Source: Pseudomonadota bacterium (GTDB taxonomy: Bacteria; Pseudomonadota; Gammaproteobacteria; Xanthomonadales; Xanthomonadaceae). From it: a DNA stretch of 8,243 nt. Location: NCBI GenBank assembly GCA_023453655.1, contig JAEXTE010000328.1:1-8243 (forward strand). The letters run 5' to 3'. A program made the translations under genes and the position numbers. Of this stretch, positions 7,991 to 8,243 are shown piece by piece. The notes under the pieces are model-generated. The model saw nothing but the letters and a program-made list of their open reading frames with translations. It did not search any database and was not told the DNA's origin. Each line of letters begins with the position of its first letter. Within the stretch, counting starts at the first letter, position 1.

Positions 7991-8243
7991 TCGCCTGAGG
8001 GCGCCGCGGATCGCGAGCTCTTCGCCATCGCACGGGCATGCGCGGTCGCCGGCCCCTGGCGGCTGCGGGGCGGCCAGCGTGCCTCGACGCACGGATCGGA
8101 AACCCCCGCTGCAGCACCGCACGCAATGAATACGTATGCATGGAAGCGTCGTGCGCTGGTCCGCCGACTACCATGCCCGCATTGCTCCGGAGCCCGTCCC
8201 GGAGCCCCCGTCAAGGGGCCGTGCCGCGGGCGCAGACTCATCA
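7991..8243. other. Intergenic region after the pullulanase
   Basis: No gene is supported in these 253 bases. A GC-rich imperfect hairpin (GCCG-g-CCCC at 8048-8056 with GGGGCGGC at 8067-8074) could weakly terminate the rightward transcript but lacks a U-run. The operator-like palindrome at 8126-8140 follows. The remaining bases to the edge are probably the promoter and 5' leader of a gene outside the window; the open frame from the ATG at 8126 lies within the operator and shows no recognisable protein. Confidence 0.6.
8126..8140. promoter_or_regulatory. Operator-like palindrome 2, inverted copy of site 1
   Basis: The sequence ATGAATACGTATGCA is the exact reverse complement of the site at 3398-3412. 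With one more base (through 8141) it reads ATG-A-ATACGTAT-G-CAT, a 16-base palindrome broken at only one symmetric pair. It lies 136 bases after the pullulanase stop, so it is unlikely to serve that gene and probably controls a gene beginning past the right edge. TACCAT at 8169-8174, 28 bases further on, is a possible -10 element (4 of 6 consensus bases) but has no good -35. Confidence 0.75.

Noticed and set aside
4982..8122. A 1046-codon open frame on the minus strand opposite the pullulanase and the end of the alpha-glucosidase
   Set aside because: High GC at third codon positions removes stop codons from antisense frames. The translation is low-complexity in Arg, Gly, Val and His with no recognisable domain, while the plus strand encodes a complete enzyme.
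3448..8158. Shared 8-base word GTGCGCTG downstream of each operator (3448-3455 and 8151-8158)
   Set aside because: Its distance and orientation relative to the two operators differ, and an 8-base GC-rich match is expected by chance here.

Overview
The window comes from a very GC-rich Gram-negative bacterium, most likely a gammaproteobacterium of the Xanthomonadaceae/Lysobacteraceae type (inference). The reasons are the strong G/C bias at third codon positions, an SLC45-like MFS sugar transporter, an alpha-glucosidase resembling Xanthomonas XgtA, and a LacI-type palindromic operator of the kind seen in TonB-dependent maltodextrin loci. No phage, transposon, CRISPR, rRNA or tRNA sequence is visible. 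The region looks like an ordinary carbohydrate-utilisation locus for alpha-glucans (starch, pullulan, maltodextrin, maltose).

Layout. Positions 58-3209 hold a leftward two-gene unit: an SLC45/GPH-like MFS transporter (3209 to 1713) followed by a lipoprotein alpha-amylase (1713 to 58), joined by a TGATG stop/start overlap. A divergent intergenic region of 304 bases (3210-3513) carries one copy of a 15-base operator-like palindrome. Positions 3514-7990 hold a rightward two-gene unit: a cytoplasmic GH13 alpha-glucosidase (3514-5178) and, 58 bases later, an exported pullulanase (5237-7990). The final 253 bases (7991-8243) contain no gene. They carry a second, inverted copy of the same 15-base palindrome, so a further co-regulated gene probably begins just past the right edge.

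How the genes fit together. The pullulanase (alpha-1,6 debranching) and the lipid-anchored alpha-amylase (alpha-1,4) would cut branched glucans in the cell envelope. The MFS permease would carry the resulting maltose or short oligosaccharides across the inner membrane. The alpha-glucosidase, which has no signal peptide, would release glucose in the cytoplasm. The window shows no regulator, outer-membrane transporter or glucokinase; these would be expected nearby. Each enzyme keeps its complete GH13 catalytic triad and no gene is broken. I found no previously undescribed system. The most useful non-coding signal is the matched pair of operators.
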